The position numbers were made by a program, and so were the translations under genes. From Aquibacillus sediminis (GTDB lineage: Bacteria > Bacillota > Bacilli > Bacillales > Amphibacillaceae), in the NCBI RefSeq assembly GCF_005870085.1, contig NZ_SZNM01000001.1, forward strand, positions 1 through 64,000: a DNA stretch of 64,000 nt, in the 5' to 3' direction. The first letter of the stretch is position 1; the number at the start of each line of letters is the position of its first letter. Shown in pieces: positions 16,482 through 27,900 of this stretch. The notes beneath the pieces were generated by a model. It was not told the DNA's origin. It did not search any database and saw only the letters and a program-made list of their open reading frames with translations.

Positions 16482-16526
16482 AAAAAAGGAGTGTTCAAAA
16501 CCAAAAATCGGTTTGCACTCCTTTAG
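16482..16526 (-). terminator. Terminator of the tctAB fusion gene
   Basis: On the minus strand AAAGGAGTG and CAAACCG pair, with small bulges, with GGTTTTG and CACTCCTTT, ending in TTTTTT. Confidence 0.7.
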
Positions 16527-16577
16527 TATTTGCTAATGAATGTTTTCCAAAATGAAAAACTAAACCTATAACCCCTT

Positions 16578-18542
16578 TTAAAAAATCAATGTCGTTAATG
16601 GCAGAGGTACTTTTACAATTAATGAAAAGACAATGTATAAAAATAAGGTGAAGCAAATCGACACTGCAATTACTTTCAATAACTTGATGTCGGTATTTTT
16701 TTGTACATACACGACATAAAAAGGAACCGCTAGCATTAATAGAAACACTTGAGAATAAAAGCCAATCACATTGGTTAATAAACTGATTAGCGAAACAAAG
16801 ATAATCAATGGAAGTGTTTGTTTCTTGACTAATTGTCGCCTTTCATCGGTCCCCGATGTCATTGCTTTACACCATTCCATCATCGTTAACAAGGCTAAAA
16901 TGCCAAAGGTAATTTGGGGAAAGATTCTATGTTCCAAAGGTGAACCTTGTATCCAGACAATTACAGTTAAGCAAACAATTGTTGCAACCAAATAAACGAC
17001 TGCCTGTAATTTAATAAAATTAGAGATAGCAACCCTTTTTAGGATTGGTGTCTTTGTTTCTCGTTTGTCTTTTAATGCTTGGAAAACGGATAGGAGCACC
17101 GTCACAATAACGAGACCATAAAGGATGATGTTGATCCCGCCAGTGAAAAAATAAGATACAATTGACCCTTGGGATGCCCCTACTTGCAAACCATGTAGCA
17201 ATCCTTCTTCTGCGATCGGACCTAGAATAAAACCCAATGCAATTGGTGCAGGAGCAAATTTAAATTTATCCATGATAAACATGAAAATACCAAGTATAAC
17301 AACTGTATAAATATCAAACACATTATTCTGCATCGTATACGCACCAATGATGGAAAATGAAAGGATTACAGGTGCCATAATGTAAGCAGGAATTTGTGTT
17401 AACTTCGTAAAATATTTTATTAATACTAAACCTAGAAAAAGCAACAAAACTTGTGCGGCTATCATGCTATAGATGAACGTATATGCTACTGGTGCATTAT
17501 CAACAAATAAGGTTTTACCAGGCCAAATCCCATGAATAAGTAATCCACCTAAAAAAATGGCAGCTGTCGGTGAACCTGGAATACCTAGCGTTAACAATGG
17601 AATTAGTGAGCCACCAACCATTGAATTATTAGCACTTTCTGATGCAATCACACCATATTTGTTGCCTTTACCAAAGTCTTTTTTATTTTCACTAAATCTT
17701 TTTACTTCGTTATACGATAGAATGCTTGCAATATTACCTCCAGCACCTGGAATCATACCAATAAAAGATCCCATCGCACTACCAATCGTAATTGCCTTTG
17801 GCTTTTTTACAATATCAGAAAAAGATGATTGAATGGATGACTTTTTAATCTTATACAACAGCGGGCGACGATCCTTGACGGATGAAAGACTTTCAATTAG
17901 CTTTAATGCCTGCGGAAATGCAAAAAGTCCGATCAAGACAGAAACAACATGCAATCCCCCGACAAGGCTTTCCATGCCAAAAGTAAAGCGAGCTGTTCCA
18001 GTAACAGTATGGATCCCGATAAAAGCTAAGGATAGACCGATACAACCACCAATCAAATTTTTCATAATCGATCCTTCAGAGATTGCAGCAATGACGGTTA
18101 ACCCAAAAATGGCGATCCAAAAACTTTGCGAAGGTCCAAAGCGCAAAGAAAAATCGGCAACAATTGGTGCAAAAAAAAGCAATAAACTCATTCCTATTAA
18201 ACCGCCAATAACAGATGCAATCGTACTAACTTCAAGCGCCTTCCTTGCCTCCCCTTTTTGCGTCATTGGATAACCATCAAACGTTGTTGCCACAGAAGCT
18301 GGTGCCCCTGGAACATTAAATAAGATGGCTGGTATGGAACCTCCATAAACACTTCCACAATAAATACCACCTAATATAACTAAGCCTTCTGTTGGCCCCA
18401 TCGAAAAGGTAAAAGGGATTGTTAACGCCACACCCATTGTAGGTGTTAAGCCAGGCATAGCACCTACAATAATTCCTAATAACAACCCAAAGAACAATAC
18501 GATGAGATGATGAAACTCAAATAGCTGCCAAAATAGTTCCAT
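16578..18542 (-). CDS. Tripartite tricarboxylate transporter permease, TctA–TctB fusion
   Basis: The first ~500 residues are TctA: GAMPGLTPTMGVALTIPFT, then NVPGAPASVATTFDGYP, GMIPGAGGNIAS and LTLGIPGSPTAA. These are the conserved proline/glycine loops of the large permease. A normal TctA is about 500 aa; here 654 aa are present. The last ~145 residues show four more helices, an N-terminal FPQITFG and the closing VKVPLPLTTLIF, which are TctB (DUF1468) features. It is thus both membrane subunits in one chain. No TctB gene is seen elsewhere in the window, and TctC is at 13.4 kb on the other strand. The start has no strong Shine-Dalgarno (AGGTTAGG, about 8 nt upstream). Confidence 0.88.
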   Translation of the reverse strand: MELFWQLFEFHHLIVLFFGLLLGIIVGAMPGLTPTMGVALTIPFTFSMGPTEGLVILGGIYCGSVYGGSIPAILFNVPGAPASVATTFDGYPMTQKGEARKALEVSTIASVIGGLIGMSLLLFFAPIVADFSLRFGPSQSFWIAIFGLTVIAAISEGSIMKNLIGGCIGLSLAFIGIHTVTGTARFTFGMESLVGGLHVVSVLIGLFAFPQALKLIESLSSVKDRRPLLYKIKKSSIQSSFSDIVKKPKAITIGSAMGSFIGMIPGAGGNIASILSYNEVKRFSENKKDFGKGNKYGVIASESANNSMVGGSLIPLLTLGIPGSPTAAIFLGGLLIHGIWPGKTLFVDNAPVAYTFIYSMIAAQVLLLFLGLVLIKYFTKLTQIPAYIMAPVILSFSIIGAYTMQNNVFDIYTVVILGIFMFIMDKFKFAPAPIALGFILGPIAEEGLLHGLQVGASQGSIVSYFFTGGINIILYGLVIVTVLLSVFQALKDKRETKTPILKRVAISNFIKLQAVVYLVATIVCLTVIVWIQGSPLEHRIFPQITFGILALLTMMEWCKAMTSGTDERRQLVKKQTLPLIIFVSLISLLTNVIGFYSQVFLLMLAVPFYVVYVQKNTDIKLLKVIAVSICFTLFLYIVFSLIVKVPLPLTTLIF

Positions 18543-18600
18543 ATCCTAACCTCCCATTTACCGAGCTAGGATATGATATTCACCTATATAATAAAATGTG

Positions 18601-18879
18601 TTACTCACTTTCTGTGTCAATTTCTACTTTCTGTCCACCAGTTGATAAGTAAGAATACACTTCCAAATCTGGCTTTAATTTCGTTAATCCTTTTAAATAT
18701 GGTTTGACCAAATCTTTAAAGTCTTCCAAAACACCTTCTTCTTGCAGTTGACCATACACATACATTTTTTCTTTTTCCATTAAAAATGCCATGTAACCGA
18801 CCGCGTTATCTTTATCATCGACAATATTAAGTACTTGCGCATCTTCTTTTAGAAATTCTGGTGAAAAATAAATTTGCAT
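18601..18879 (-). CDS. Conserved small soluble protein, hypothetical
   Basis: 92 residues, acidic, mixed alpha/beta: MQIYFSPEFLKEDAQVLNIVD… to VEIDTESE. It lies 21 nt downstream of the MFS exporter, so it is probably cotranscribed. GGAGG precedes the ATG. No family or motif is recognised. Confidence 0.65.
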   Translation of the reverse strand: MQIYFSPEFLKEDAQVLNIVDDKDNAVGYMAFLMEKEKMYVYGQLQEEGVLEDFKDLVKPYLKGLTKLKPDLEVYSYLSTGGQKVEIDTESE

Positions 18880-18900
18880 GGTAATCTTAAAGCCTCCTAC

Positions 18901-20169
18901 TTATTCTGATGTTGTTTGTAGTTTTTTAAATAATGTATTTGCTGCTTGATCTGATTGTGCTTGTGCCTGTTTTACTTGGATTAACATTAAACATAACAAG
19001 GCAACTAACAACGTTAGACCAGCTGTACTAAAAAACATCCATGCCCGTGACACCCCCATCAACCAACCATATATTGGTGGTCCAGCAGCAACACCAAGGA
19101 AGCGAACAGAACCGTACAGTGATGTCACGAACCCTCTTCGCGCCTTACCGACAGACCCGGTAATAAGACTATTTAAACAAGGAAGTACGAGACCAGTCCC
19201 AATACTGCTAACCACTAACACTGAGAAAAACGGAATCAAATTCTCAAAAAATACCAATGAGGCAAACGAAGCCGTCATCATAAATAATCCAAGAACAATA
19301 AGTCGCTTCATTCTTTTTAAATTTTTTCCAATCTTACTTCCAGTTGTTAACGACGTAGACATCATAAAAAGTAATGGGATTGCTAAAATAAGTCCCTTCA
19401 CCACCCCATCAAAGCCATGCTCTTTTTCCAATTCATCGGATATATAAAACAACACACCAAATAAAGTAAATAAACACGTAGCACCTGCCAAGTAGGCAGT
19501 AAAAAGCCATCTTCCCTCATGTTTAAAAACGGAAAACAATCCTTTGATGTATTGACCGACAGGTGGTGGCGATTTTTTCTTCTTTTTCTCTTTTACGTAT
19601 ATAGCTGTTAACAAAACGGATACCAGACAAAAAACTGGAAACCCCCAAAACGGACCGTGCCAGACTAATAGTGCCAATAACGAACCAACTACTGGGGACA
19701 ATACTTTACCAAACCCATTGGATGCCTCGACTAAACCTAACACTTTGCTACGCTCGCCGCCCTTGAACAAATCACCTGTTAAAGCCATCGCTATTGGTGC
19801 TGTTCCAGCCGCACCTAGCCCTTGTAAAGCTCTGCCAACTAGAATCCAACCATAGGCAGCACTAAACCATGCGGACGCCATTCCTGCCAACAATCCCCCA
19901 AGTCCATATAGCACAAGGCAAGGGACAATGATTACTTTTCTAGAAAAGCGATCAGAGAAGTAACCTAAAATGGGAATAAATATGGCAGCAATAACAGAAA
20001 AGATCGTGATCGTTAAACTAACTTGAAACGAACTTAGATCAAGTTCAGATTCCATTTTCGGCAAAATTGGTATTAACATGGAGTTGCCAAGGGTCATGAT
20101 TAATGGAATCGAACCTATCGCCAAAATAACAAGCCCCTGCTTCTGTTTTTTTGCCAACTTATTTAACAC
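18901..20169 (-). CDS. MFS drug-efflux-type transporter
   Basis: 422 residues, twelve predicted helices. The first cytoplasmic loop carries [13 protein letters not shown], an MFS motif A variant, and motif C-like [18 protein letters not shown] lies in helix 5, as in drug:H+ antiporters. A basic [11 protein letters not shown] loop marks the centre between the two halves. It resembles the YfmO/YitG exporters of B. subtilis; the substrate is unknown. The downstream small gene follows after 21 nt. Confidence 0.85.
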   Translation of the reverse strand: MLNKLAKKQKQGLVILAIGSIPLIMTLGNSMLIPILPKMESELDLSSFQVSLTITIFSVIAAIFIPILGYFSDRFSRKVIIVPCLVLYGLGGLLAGMASAWFSAAYGWILVGRALQGLGAAGTAPIAMALTGDLFKGGERSKVLGLVEASNGFGKVLSPVVGSLLALLVWHGPFWGFPVFCLVSVLLTAIYVKEKKKKKSPPPVGQYIKGLFSVFKHEGRWLFTAYLAGATCLFTLFGVLFYISDELEKEHGFDGVVKGLILAIPLLFMMSTSLTTGSKIGKNLKRMKRLIVLGLFMMTASFASLVFFENLIPFFSVLVVSSIGTGLVLPCLNSLITGSVGKARRGFVTSLYGSVRFLGVAAGPPIYGWLMGVSRAWMFFSTAGLTLLVALLCLMLIQVKQAQAQSDQAANTLFKKLQTTSE

Positions 20170-20272
20170 TCCCTTTTTACTTAGGCTCTCTTATGGAAAA
20201 CTCTCCTTTCATATAATTTGATAAAAGGAATAAATCATACGTTGGAAGTATTAGACAGTACAGAACTTTGTA

Positions 20273-21265
20273 TTAATTTGCCAACATTTCATCTGCTATT
20301 AATTGGTAGGATTGTCTACGATATTCGTCATTATGGGTGATTGTAACGATCATCATTTCATCTGCCCTGTAGTTCCGTTTTATTTCATTTAGCTTTTCAC
20401 TCACCAGCTTAGGGTCACCGACAACCATCTTCTCCCTAATTTTGCTTATTTCTTGTTTTTCTTCTGTTGTATAGTCCATCTTTTTCAATTCATTAAGACT
20501 AGGTAGTGGCTTATTGTTCTGTCCTCGTAATTTCCAATATTCATGATAGCGTGCTAATTTTTCAGCAGTTTGATTTGTCTCGGTACATATAACCGAAACC
20601 GTGACAATCACATATGGTTTGTCAAATGAGTTACTCGGAACAAAATCATCCACATAGGTTTGTGTGATCGTCGATGACTCTTCATCACTCATAAAATGGC
20701 CAAATACATACCCCAATCCATTTTTTGAAGCAAGTTTCGTACTTTTTTCACTCGTACCGAGTATCCAAGCTGATGGGGCTTCCGTTGGTATTGGAGCAGC
20801 CTTTGTCTTTGAATAAAAATGGTCTTTAGGAAAATTATGATGAATAAAGTGCAGTAATTCTTCGATTAAATCAGGATATTTTTTCACATTTTCTAAGAAA
20901 TTACCTGATAATGCAATGGATGCTTCCGCAGAACCTCCCGGCGCTCTACCTATGCCTACATCAATTCGTTCAGGAAAAAGGGTTGCCAACATATTATAAA
21001 TTTCTGCAACTTTATATGGTTTATAGTGTGGTAGCAACACAGCACCCGCACCAATTCTGATTTGTGACGTATTGGCTCCAATATAACTGAGCATGACCTC
21101 TGGTACTGAGCTAGCCAACCCATCCATTCCATGATGCTCAGCAATCCAATATCGTGTATAGCCGAGTGCTTCTCCTAATTGCGCTAAAGCCAAGGATGAC
21201 TGAAGTGCTTGTTGTGGCGTTTGCCCATATGTGATGGGTGATTGATCAAGAATACTTAATCTCAT
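20273..21265 (-). CDS. Luciferase-like flavin monooxygenase (MsnO8-type LLM), paralogue 1
   Basis: A TIM-barrel, FMN-linked bacterial luciferase-family protein of 330 aa. Marks include MRLSILDQSPITYGQTPQQAL, RYWIAEHHGMDGLASSVPEV, RIGAGAVLLPHYKPYKVAE and RIDVGIGRAPGG. It is close to the second copy at 33960-34964, so the two are paralogues within 13 kb. The physiological substrate of this subgroup is generally unknown. RBS GAAAGGTGGG was seen on the minus strand before the ATG. It is monocistronic. Confidence 0.88.
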   Translation of the reverse strand: MRLSILDQSPITYGQTPQQALQSSLALAQLGEALGYTRYWIAEHHGMDGLASSVPEVMLSYIGANTSQIRIGAGAVLLPHYKPYKVAEIYNMLATLFPERIDVGIGRAPGGSAEASIALSGNFLENVKKYPDLIEELLHFIHHNFPKDHFYSKTKAAPIPTEAPSAWILGTSEKSTKLASKNGLGYVFGHFMSDEESSTITQTYVDDFVPSNSFDKPYVIVTVSVICTETNQTAEKLARYHEYWKLRGQNNKPLPSLNELKKMDYTTEEKQEISKIREKMVVGDPKLVSEKLNEIKRNYRADEMMIVTITHNDEYRRQSYQLIADEMLAN

Positions 21266-21306
21266 GTATATTTCCCACCTTTATCGTAATAGTTTTTTTA
21301 CATTTT

Positions 21307-21792
21307 TGACACAAAAAATATAGACTCCGATGTAACTTTTAAATGATTTCCTAATCATCCTTTAAAAGATGAGTGCTAGTCAGCCGCTACGAAAATACAC
21401 TCCGCTTTCCGTGGGTGGCTGATGAGCCTCCTCGTTCGTCCCTCACTGTGGGGTCTCATCTAGGCCATTCCTCCCACAGGAGTCTCCGTGTATTCCCTCG
21501 CTGAACGTATGCTTTTTGAATTTCGTAATAAAAATCATATATCAAATTTTTATGTTGAATAACTATCATTAATCAGAAAAACACAAATAGCGTAGGTAGA
21601 ATACGTAGACTCCTATGGGAACAGCGCGAGCCGAAGATCCACTTGGTAAAGTGGGTTTCTTTACCAAGTTAGCTGAGGCCGTGCCCATGGAAAGCGGAGT
21701 ATTCTACCGAAGCGGTTGTACAGCATTTAATTAAAATCAGGAAAAGGATAACTCACATAAAAGTTACGTCGGAGTTTCTATCAAATGCGACA
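21307..21792. repeat. Compound palindromic MITE-like element 2
   Basis: Imperfect terminal inverted repeats: TGACAC…TAGACTCCGATGTAAC at the left (21307-21337) and its degenerate complement at 21760-21792. Two opposed palindromic modules lie inside, at about 21388-21515 (inverted) and 21591-21716 (direct). Each is bounded by GAATAC/GTATTC-type arms and carries AGACTCC and GGAAAGCGGAGT boxes. The right module has an internal hairpin, ACTTGGTAAAG with CTTTACCAAGT. It fills the gap between the monooxygenase and ilvE. Confidence 0.75.
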
Positions 21793-21820
21793 TTTAAAAA
21801 AATAGAAGAGATTAAACGTA

Positions 21821-21852
21821 AATGAAGCACTCTACTAGTAGAGTGCTTCATT
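21821..21852 (-). terminator. Terminator of ilvE
   Basis: A perfect 15-bp palindromic stem, AATGAAGCACTCTAC with its complement, 2-nt centre, just after the ilvE stop. Confidence 0.8.
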
Positions 21853-21867
21853 CCTAAAATGTTACTA

Positions 21868-22938
21868 TTATGACACGGTCACTGTCCATCCAAATGGATC
21901 GTCTTCTGTTCCATATTGTATTCCTGTTAATGTGTCATATATTTTTTTTGATATTGGACCTGTTTCACCTTGATTAATTTCTAGCTTTTCACCTTTCCAT
22001 GCTAATTCTCCAATTGGTGAAATAACAGCTGCCGTTCCAGCCCCAAATGCTTCTTCTAACTCTCCATTCTGATACGCTTGATAAATTTCGTCCATCGAAA
22101 TTTTTCGTTCACTATGTGGGATTCCCCAATGGTCCAATAATCGAATTACCGAGTTTCGAGTTACCCCTTCTAAAATACTGCCATTAAGCTCTGGTGTAAC
22201 TACTTCTCCATTTATTTTAAAAAATACATTCATGCTTCCTACTTCTTCAATATATTTCTTTTCTAATCCATCTAACCAAAGGACTTGCGCATAACCTTCT
22301 TTTGCAACCAATTCTTGTGCTTTTAAACTTGATGCATAATTCCCAGCTGTTTTCGCTTCACCTGTTCCACCTTTGACCGTACGAGCAAATTCTGTCTCTA
22401 CAGCAATTTTTACTGGATTAATTCCTTCTTTATAATAAGCTCCTACAGGAGATAAAATAACGATAAACTGATACTTCTTGGAAGGTGCAACACCTAAGTA
22501 TGGTTCGGTTGAAATGACAAATGGACGTATATAAAGAGACGTTCCAGGAGCAGTCGGAATCCACTCCCTATCTATACGCACAAGTTCTTTAATTGCTTCA
22601 AGTGCTAGCTCTTCATCAATAGACGGTATACACATCCGTTCGTTCGAGCGATTAAGTCGTTGCATATTTTTTTGAGGTCGAAATAATTGTGTTTCCCCAC
22701 CGTTCGTAATATAGGCTTTTAACCCTTCAAAAACGGTCTGACCATAATGAAATACAATAGCTGCAGGATCAAGTATAATCGGTTGATATGGAACGATTCT
22801 TGGATTATGCCATCCTTGTTCCACATCATAGTCTAAAATAAACATATGATCTGTAAAACTTCTACCAAACTCTAATTGATCTGCTTCTGGTTTTGGCTTT
22901 TTCGTAGTCGCTTTTTCTACTGTGATTTGATTTTCCAT
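21868..22938 (-). CDS. ilvE: Branched-chain amino acid aminotransferase
   Basis: A class IV PLP aminotransferase for the last step of leucine, isoleucine and valine synthesis and the first of their breakdown. The PLP lysine is K196 in GEAKTAGNYASSLKAQ. Other marks are FHYGQTVFEGLKAY, the substrate-domain IRPFVISTEPYLGV and EEAFGAGTAAVISPIG. The length of 356 aa fits the Bacillus YbgE/YwaA group. GGGGAAACGCAAA lies before the ATG. No T-box or CodY site could be assigned upstream by eye. Confidence 0.93.
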   Translation of the reverse strand: MENQITVEKATTKKPKPEADQLEFGRSFTDHMFILDYDVEQGWHNPRIVPYQPIILDPAAIVFHYGQTVFEGLKAYITNGGETQLFRPQKNMQRLNRSNERMCIPSIDEELALEAIKELVRIDREWIPTAPGTSLYIRPFVISTEPYLGVAPSKKYQFIVILSPVGAYYKEGINPVKIAVETEFARTVKGGTGEAKTAGNYASSLKAQELVAKEGYAQVLWLDGLEKKYIEEVGSMNVFFKINGEVVTPELNGSILEGVTRNSVIRLLDHWGIPHSERKISMDEIYQAYQNGELEEAFGAGTAAVISPIGELAWKGEKLEINQGETGPISKKIYDTLTGIQYGTEDDPFGWTVTVS

Positions 22939-23353
22939 TTTGCGTTTCCCCTTATTTTAATTTTCGGAATTTTACTATACCATAGATCTATTCTATTACT
23001 TATAATAAAATGAAACAACCAATTAATGTCGAAAAACTTTTAATTTAAATGTAATCTGTTGTTTCTATTGTTTCTGTTGTTGTAACTACTATTTTAGAAA
23101 GGAGCTTTAACGTCTAAGTGATGTATACCTATCTATAAACCATTAAAAATAAGATCAGTTTCTAGAATTTGTGAAAATATTATTTATTCTCTTTATAAAG
23201 GTGGGTATCAGTTACTAATAGAGTACTCTAGAAAATAGTTGGTTGTTGTTCTGTTAAAATTATAAGGAAATTTTAAAAAAGGAGTTCGTTTAATAATGAG
23301 AGAATTAATTATGATGCTAAGTGTTGTGATAAAAGCTATATGTATTATGTCAA
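22939..23353. other. Intergenic stretch without a supported gene
   Basis: AT-rich spacer between ilvE and the gltD terminator. Short plus-strand frames with purine-rich leaders exist near 23296, but they run through the gltD terminator and lack any family signature. Nothing else is seen apart from presumed ilvE promoter sequence at the left end. Confidence 0.6.
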
Positions 23354-23395
23354 CAAAAATAGGGATGCTAAACGCGAAGCGATATGCATCCCTAT
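23354..23395 (-). terminator. Terminator of the glutamate synthase operon
   Basis: ATAGGGATGC (23359-23368) pairs with GCATCCCTAT (23386-23395); on the minus strand the stem is followed by TTTTTG. Confidence 0.85.
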
Positions 23396-23425
23396 ACAAT
23401 ATTTTATAAATGTTTTCTGCCCTAT

Positions 23426-24922
23426 TTACATCGCCTGATAAGTTGGCAAGCTAGAAGTCCCCATTAAATAACCATCAACGGCGTAGGCAACTTCACGTCC
23501 CTCATTAATTGCCCATACAATTAGACTTTGTCCTCTTCTTGCATCTCCAGCAGCAAACACGCCATCGACATTGGTTGCGAAATCACCATATTCAGCTTCT
23601 ACTTTACGATTCGATGTATGAACACCGAATTGTTTTAATAATGGCTGTTCTGGTCCTTCAAAACCAATCGCAATGAAGACGAGTTGTGCAGGCCATACTT
23701 TTTCAGTGCCTGGAATTTCCTCGTAGACAAACATACCATTTTCATCTCTTACTTTTTTCATTTCAACGGTATGCAATTCTTTTAATTTCCCTTTTTCATC
23801 TGCAACGAATTTCTTTGTTTGGATCGAATATTGACGAATATCTTCCCCAAACTTAGCTTTTGCCTCTTTATGTGCATACTCAAGCCCAAACACAAATGGA
23901 TATTCTGGCCACATATTTTCAGATGTACGTGCTAGTGGCAGTTGTGGGTGCTTACCGAACTGCACGACGCTGTTACAGCCTTGACGTAATGCCGTAGCAA
24001 TACAGTCCGCCCCTGTATCACCACCACCAATCACAATAACATCCTTATCCTTAGCATCAATATAGTTCCCATCTTCAAAGTTTGAATCTAGTAAACTTTT
24101 AGTCGATGTGGTTAAATAGTCCATTGCATAATGAACCCCTTCAGAATTGCGCCCTTCAATGACTAGGTCGCGTTGTTTCTGAGCACCGGTACAAAGAATG
24201 ACAGCGTCATACTGTTCCTTTAATTCCTGTGGCGAAACATCTACGCCGACTTCTGTATTGGTTTTGAACGTAACGCCTTCTTTTTCCAATAAATCAATTC
24301 GACGTTGTACCACATGTTTTTCCAGTTTCATATTTGGAATACCGTAAGTTAATAAACCACCTGCACGGTCAGATCGTTCATAAACGGTGACGGTATGCCC
24401 TGCTTGATTTAATTGGTCTGCACTTGCCATACCAGCAGGGCCAGAACCAATAATTGCAACTGTCTTACCTGAACGTTCTTTTGGAATACGGGGCGTAATC
24501 CAGCCATTTTCAAAACCTTTATCAATTATTGCTTGTTCGATATTTTTAATTGCTACCGCTGGATCTGAAATCGCAACGGTACAAGATCCTTCACATGGAG
24601 CAGGACATACACGCCCTGTAAATTCCGGGAAATTGTTTGTTTTTAATAGACGCTCTAAAGCCTCTTTCCACATCCCTTTATATACTAGATCATTCCACTC
24701 TGGAATAAGATTATAAACCGGACATCCAGATGTAGCTGCCCCTATCTCCATCCCAATGTGGCAGAACGGGGTACCGCAATCCATACAGCGGGCCCCTTGT
24801 CTGCTCATCATTTCATCTGAGAAAGGAGCAGAATATTCTTTCCAGTCGTTCAAGCGTGTGATTGGATCCCGTTCTTGGGCTTCTTCACGCTTAATTTCCA
24901 TAAAGCCAGTTGCTTTTCCCAT
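23426..24922 (-). CDS. gltD: Glutamate synthase, small (FAD/4Fe-4S) subunit
   Basis: Takes electrons from NADPH through FAD and two 4Fe-4S clusters to the large subunit. The N-terminal ferredoxin-like cysteines are [17 protein letters not shown] and CPAPCEGSC. The FAD Rossmann motif [18 protein letters not shown] starts near residue 155, the second nucleotide fold is [13 protein letters not shown], and [12 protein letters not shown] closes the FAD site. The length is 498 aa. It follows the large subunit by 15 nt and is named gltB in B. subtilis usage. Expression is expected to need the divergent activator GltC. Confidence 0.95.
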   Translation of the reverse strand: MGKATGFMEIKREEAQERDPITRLNDWKEYSAPFSDEMMSRQGARCMDCGTPFCHIGMEIGAATSGCPVYNLIPEWNDLVYKGMWKEALERLLKTNNFPEFTGRVCPAPCEGSCTVAISDPAVAIKNIEQAIIDKGFENGWITPRIPKERSGKTVAIIGSGPAGMASADQLNQAGHTVTVYERSDRAGGLLTYGIPNMKLEKHVVQRRIDLLEKEGVTFKTNTEVGVDVSPQELKEQYDAVILCTGAQKQRDLVIEGRNSEGVHYAMDYLTTSTKSLLDSNFEDGNYIDAKDKDVIVIGGGDTGADCIATALRQGCNSVVQFGKHPQLPLARTSENMWPEYPFVFGLEYAHKEAKAKFGEDIRQYSIQTKKFVADEKGKLKELHTVEMKKVRDENGMFVYEEIPGTEKVWPAQLVFIAIGFEGPEQPLLKQFGVHTSNRKVEAEYGDFATNVDGVFAAGDARRGQSLIVWAINEGREVAYAVDGYLMGTSSLPTYQAM

Positions 24923-24937
24923 ATTCCTCTCCCCTTT

Positions 24938-27900
24938 CTAGTTAACGATCACTTTTTCAGGTTGTTTTTCTGCTACTACTTTGTTGTCTTTTTTATCTTG
25001 GAAAGCACTCATTTGTGCTTCTTGTTCGGATTGACCTGATGCAATATAGCTATTGATCATGTTCAACATATGCTTGTAATCTTTCGGAATAACTTTAACA
25101 AACTTATTGACTGCTTGATCCCATTCTTGTAATACAAATGCTGCTTTACTACTGTTGGTGTAATCAAAGTGTTTTTGTACCATTTGTTTTACATGAATCT
25201 CATCATCATTATTTAACGTTTCAAATTCTATCATAGCATTATTTGTTAAGTGTTCAAATTCTGCTTTATCTTCTGTATAAACATAGGCAACACCACCCGA
25301 CATACCAGCAGCAAAGTTCTTACCTACATTACCTAGTACGACAACGCGACCACCTGTCATGTATTCACAACCATGATCCCCAATTCCTTCTACTACAACA
25401 TTAGCTCCACTATTACGGACAGCAAAACGCTCACCTGCAACACCGTTGATATATGCTTCTCCACTTGTTGCACCATAAAAGGATACATTACCAGCAATCA
25501 CATTATTACTTGGATCAACTGTTGACTCTTTTGGAGATGAAACAACAATTTTTCCTCCTGATAATCCTTTACCAACGTAATCATTGGCATCCCCTGAAAG
25601 TAATAATGTCATTCCTTTTGGTATATAAGCGCCCAAGCTTTGACCTGCTGATCCATTAAAACGAAGTGTGATAGTATCTTCTGGTAATCCTTCTTCACCA
25701 TATCGCTTTGTGATTTCACTTCCAACTATGGTTCCAGCAACACGATCAATGTTTCGAATTGGGAAAGATGCCTCTACTTTTTCTTTCGATTCCAATGCTG
25801 ACTCAACAATTGGCAAGATTTGCGTAACATCCAATGAGTGATCAAGTTTGTGATCCTGGGAAGTTTTACAAGTGCGCGTTCCATTAACTTGATAAAGAAT
25901 GGTGGAAAGATCTAGGTCTTTCGCTTTCCAGTGAGTCTTTGCCTTGTTACTTACTTTCAACACATCTGTACGGCCAACCATCTCCTCAACTGTTTTAAAT
26001 CCAAGTTCTGCCATAATTTCACGCAATTCCTGAGCAACAAAACGCATGTAATTGACAATATGGTCTGGGTCACCCGTAAACTTTTTACGTAATTCAGGGT
26101 CTTGTGTTGCAACGCCAACTGGACAAGTATCCATGTGACAAACACGCATCATCACACAACCAAGTACCGTTAGTGGTGCAGTTGCAAAGCCATATTCTTC
26201 AGCACCTAAAAGGGCTGCCATTGCGACATCTTTACCAGTTAATAATTTTCCGTCAGTTTCTAAAACGACACGATCACGCAAACCGTTAAGCATTAGCGTT
26301 TGATGTGCTTCTGCTAACCCTAACTCCCAAGGCAAACCAGTATGTTTAATACTTGTTTTTGGTGAAGCACCAGTACCACCATCATAACCAACAACACTGA
26401 TCACATCGGCATTCCCTTTAGCGACACCTGCAGCAATCGTACCGACTCCAGCTTTTGCGACTAACTTAACACTAATTCTAGCCCCACGATTAGCATTTTT
26501 TAAATCATGAATAAGTTGCGCTAAATCTTCAATTGAATAAATGTCGTGGTGTGGTGGCGGTGAAATTAAGTCCACTCCTGGTGTAGATCCACGTACATCC
26601 GCAACCCATGGATACACTTTTTTACCTGGTAATTGTCCACCTTCACCTGGTTTTGCACCTTGTGCCATTTTAATTTGCAATTCATCTGCATTCACTAAAT
26701 AATGACTTTTTACGCCAAAACGTCCTGAAGCGATTTGTTTTATGGCACTTTTTCGATTATCTCCGTTTTCGTCAGGAATGAATCGATTAGGATCTTCTCC
26801 ACCTTCCCCGCTATTACTTTTACCACCTAAACGGTTCATGGCAATAGCAAGTGCTTCATGTGCTTCCTTACTTAACGATCCAAACGACATGGCACCAGTC
26901 TTAAATCGTTTTACAATCGAGTCAACTGATTCGACTTCTTCGATTGGAATCGAGTGATCGGAATTGAAATCAAACAAATTACGTAAAGTAGTAAGTCGAT
27001 CCTCATCAGCTGATTTAGAGAATTCTTTAAATAGGCTGTAATCTCCTCTTCGGCATGCCCATTGTAAAGTGTGAATGGTTTTCGGATTAAATGAGTGATG
27101 TTCCCCAGTTTTTCTCCATTGGAAATCACTACCTGGTTCCAATGTGTTATCAATTGTTCTCCCATACCCTTGTTGATGACGTTGGATTGCTTCTTTTGCA
27201 ATAGTCTCTAATCCAATACCATCAATTTGTGATGCTGTGCCAGTAAAGTGTTGATCTATAACTTCTTTACTAATTCCAACTGCTTCAAAGATTTGTGCAC
27301 CTCGATAACTTTGAACAGTTGAAATCCCCATTTTGGACATGACCTTGATGACGCCCTCTGTAATACTAGTGATATAGGTTTTGACTACTTCCGTATAGGA
27401 AAGTTCTATGTTTCCATTGAATATCTCACGTTTGTACGTTTCAAATACTAGATATGGATTAATAGCGTCAACTCCGTATCCTAGTAGTGCTGCAAAATGA
27501 TGTACTTCTCTCGTCTCACCAGTTTCAGCAATCAAACTTACCTTGGTTCTTGTCCCTTGGCGAACGAGGTATTGATGCAAGGCACTCACTGCGAGTAGTA
27601 CTGGAATAGGTACATCATTGCAATTAATATTTTTGTCAGATAATACTAATAAGTTTGCCCCATTTTGGATTGCCTCATCTGCTTTCGCAAAAAGGTGATC
27701 AAGGCCTACTTGTAGATCGTCTTCAAAAAATGTGGGGATTGTTTCGCTTTTAAAACCAGCGTACCGATTAGACTTGATACCTGCTAACTGATTATTTGAT
27801 AATACTGGCGATTCTAATTGAATTCGATGGCAATTCGTTTGATCCGGATGCAGTATATTCCCTTCCGAACCTAGTAACGTCATAGTTGATGTTACAATTT

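Noticed and set aside
17833-18273. 146-codon + strand frame antisense to the permease
   Set aside because: Shadow of a long real gene in the opposite strand; no RBS or family.
23296-23412. 38-codon + strand ORF with a GGAG leader
   Set aside because: Passes through the gltD terminator hairpin and has no recognisable product.
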